Assembly (NCBI GenBank): GCA_031283825.1
Contig: JAITAZ010000580.1
Span: forward strand, 1-6,391
DNA: 6,391 bases
Source of the DNA: Planctomycetaceae bacterium
GTDB lineage: Bacteria > Planctomycetota > Planctomycetia > Pirellulales > Thermoguttaceae
Reading direction: 5' to 3'
Each line of letters begins with the position of its first letter. The stretch's first letter is position 1. This document shows, piece after piece, positions 5,765-6,391 of this stretch. The notes beneath the pieces were generated by a model that saw nothing but the letters and a program-made list of their open reading frames with translations, had not been told where the DNA came from and did no database searches. The position numbers and the translations under genes are program-made.

Positions 5765-6104
5765 TTAACCGTTCACGGTTTTTTAATCACGATAATTCGG
5801 GGAATTTTAAACGCGGATAATATCTGATTTTTTTGGTGAATACGGATAATCGCGGAGAATGGAAATGATGCTTTTGTGGTAGAGAAGTCAATAGATTAAA
5901 GGGATAAAGAATGGAGGGAATGAGAAATTATAAGATTAATTTAAGTGTGAAAAGTATATTAAAATAAATAAACCAAACTAAATAATACAATTTTATAAAT
6001 ATTAAAATCGTCATTTGCATTCTCCGCGATTATCCGTCCTATCGGCTATTATCCGCGTTTAAAAAATCCCCCCATTATCCGTGTTTAAAACCGTGAACGG
6101 TTAC
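5765..6104. mobile_element. MITE copy 4 (340 bp) with long inverted arms
   Basis: The left end TTAACCGTTCACGG and the right end CCGTGAACGGTTAC match the ends of the other copies. Here the inverted similarity continues inward for about 95-100 bp (5765-5868 against 6011-6104, with gaps), including an identical CGGATAATCGCGGAGAATG (5833-5851 and its complement). The arms contain CGGATA units repeated every 9-10 nt. The middle (5869-6010) is purine-rich and then AT-rich, with no credible gene. CATTT occurs directly outside both ends (5760-5764 and 6105-6109), a possible remnant of a target duplication, but it does not reach 8 bp. The element could fold into a long hairpin if transcribed. Confidence 0.75.
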
Positions 6105-6120
6105 CATTTGTTTTTCTTTA

Positions 6121-6166
6121 TATTCTGCGTTTAAATTCTTATTTTAAATGCAGAAAACGCAGAATA
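6121..6166. repeat. Inverted repeat of 12 bp with 9-nt units
   Basis: TATTCTGCGTTT (6121-6132) is perfectly complementary to AAACGCAGAATA (6155-6166). The right arm consists of two 9-nt units, AAATGCAGA (6146-6154) and AAACGCAGA (6155-6163), so the left arm can also pair with the inner unit. It lies 16 bp beyond copy 4 and about 60 bp past the stop of the frame at 6229-6391. It could therefore serve as a terminator for that gene, although no clear U-run is placed right after the stem on the minus strand. Confidence 0.65.
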
Positions 6167-6228
6167 ATCGTTACAAAAAAATAAATCCGAATTTTTATGA
6201 AAAAAAATTTCAAAAATTTTTCAAAAAA

Positions 6229-6391
6229 TTAACTCCCTTGAAAAACATAACATCGCAACAACGATTTTAAGTCGGAAAATGTAAATCTGTTGTTTATTTC
6301 AATTACAATACAAAACTTTAAGTCCTTAAATATCATATATCCCCTCTTGCGGAATTCGCGAATGAAATTAAACTTATAGGCGTTTTCATTA
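6229..6391 (-). CDS. Possible 3' end of a gene running off the right edge
   Basis: On the minus strand a frame stays open from the window edge to a TAA at 6229-6231, giving 53 residues that end in DLKSLLRCYVFQGS. No start is needed inside the window, so this may be the C-terminus of a longer protein. An internal ATG at 6336 is preceded by GAGGGG at a fitting distance (5-6 nt), so a separate 35-aa product is an alternative. The residues (charged, F/K/R/N-rich) match no family I know and do not resemble NfeD. In AT-rich DNA a 54-codon open frame is not strong evidence. Confidence 0.3.
   Translation of the reverse strand, partial: NENAYKFNFIREFRKRGYMIFKDLKFCIVIEINNRFTFSDLKSLLRCYVFQGS

Noticed and set aside
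5911..5967. An 18-codon ATG frame in the middle of MITE copy 4, preceded by AAAGGGAT
   Set aside because: It is too short, strongly AT-biased and without features. A purine-rich stretch before an ATG is expected by chance here.
1213..6104. The GTAACCGTTCACG repeats as a CRISPR array or as operators of a regulator
   Set aside because: They occur as inverted pairs with very different spacing (13 nt to over 300 nt), not as evenly spaced direct repeats. The exact 8-bp flanking duplications favour transposition over simple binding sites, although later regulatory use cannot be excluded.

Overview
The window carries five complete protein genes, probably the 3' end of a sixth, and intergenic DNA unusually full of inverted repeats. 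Coding regions are moderately GC-rich (about 60% GC in parts of the flotillin gene) while the spacers are strongly AT-rich. A secreted DUF1080/3-keto-disaccharide-hydrolase-type protein plus a FloA-type flotillin, with Shine-Dalgarno sites weak or absent at most starts, fits a member of the Planctomycetota or a related PVC-group bacterium. This is inference from gene content; there is no rRNA or other marker gene to fix it.

Layout from left to right: a repeat-bearing leader (1-363); a plus-strand exported DUF1080 protein (364-1098) with a strong ribosome binding site; then four genes on the minus strand, read right to left: FloA flotillin (4495-5469), an unrecognised 209-aa soluble protein (3507-4136), a DEDDy 3'-5' exonuclease of the PolB-exonuclease-like family (2444-3256) and a membrane-anchored GT2 glycosyltransferase (1276-2289). 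The first and last genes converge on a hairpin at 1213-1270. The gaps between the minus-strand genes are 154-358 bp and repeat-filled, so they do not look like one tight operon and no shared pathway is evident. An open frame running off the right edge on the minus strand (6229-6391) may be the end of another gene.

The most interesting content is between the genes. Four elements of 37 to 340 bp have the same inverted ends, consensus GTAACCGTTCACG, at 1213-1270, 2331-2411, 4193-4229 and 5765-6104. Two of them are flanked exactly by perfect 8-bp direct repeats (AATTAAAC and AAAAATTT), the mark of transposition. GTAA-starting ends and 8-bp target duplications are hallmarks of the IS66 family, so these are best read as non-autonomous miniature elements (MITEs) probably moved by an IS66-like transposase encoded elsewhere. 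One copy (37 bp) looks like a nearly minimal deletion derivative of another (81 bp).

A second layer of repeats has a 9-nt (in one case 9-10-nt) period, built from unrelated unit sequences and often arranged as inverted arms: 41-67, 1141-1158, 3316-3476, 6146-6163 and inside the 340-bp element. A separate 7-nt degenerate array (5502-5550) lies just upstream of the flotillin start. No rRNA, tRNA, CRISPR array or transposase gene was seen.
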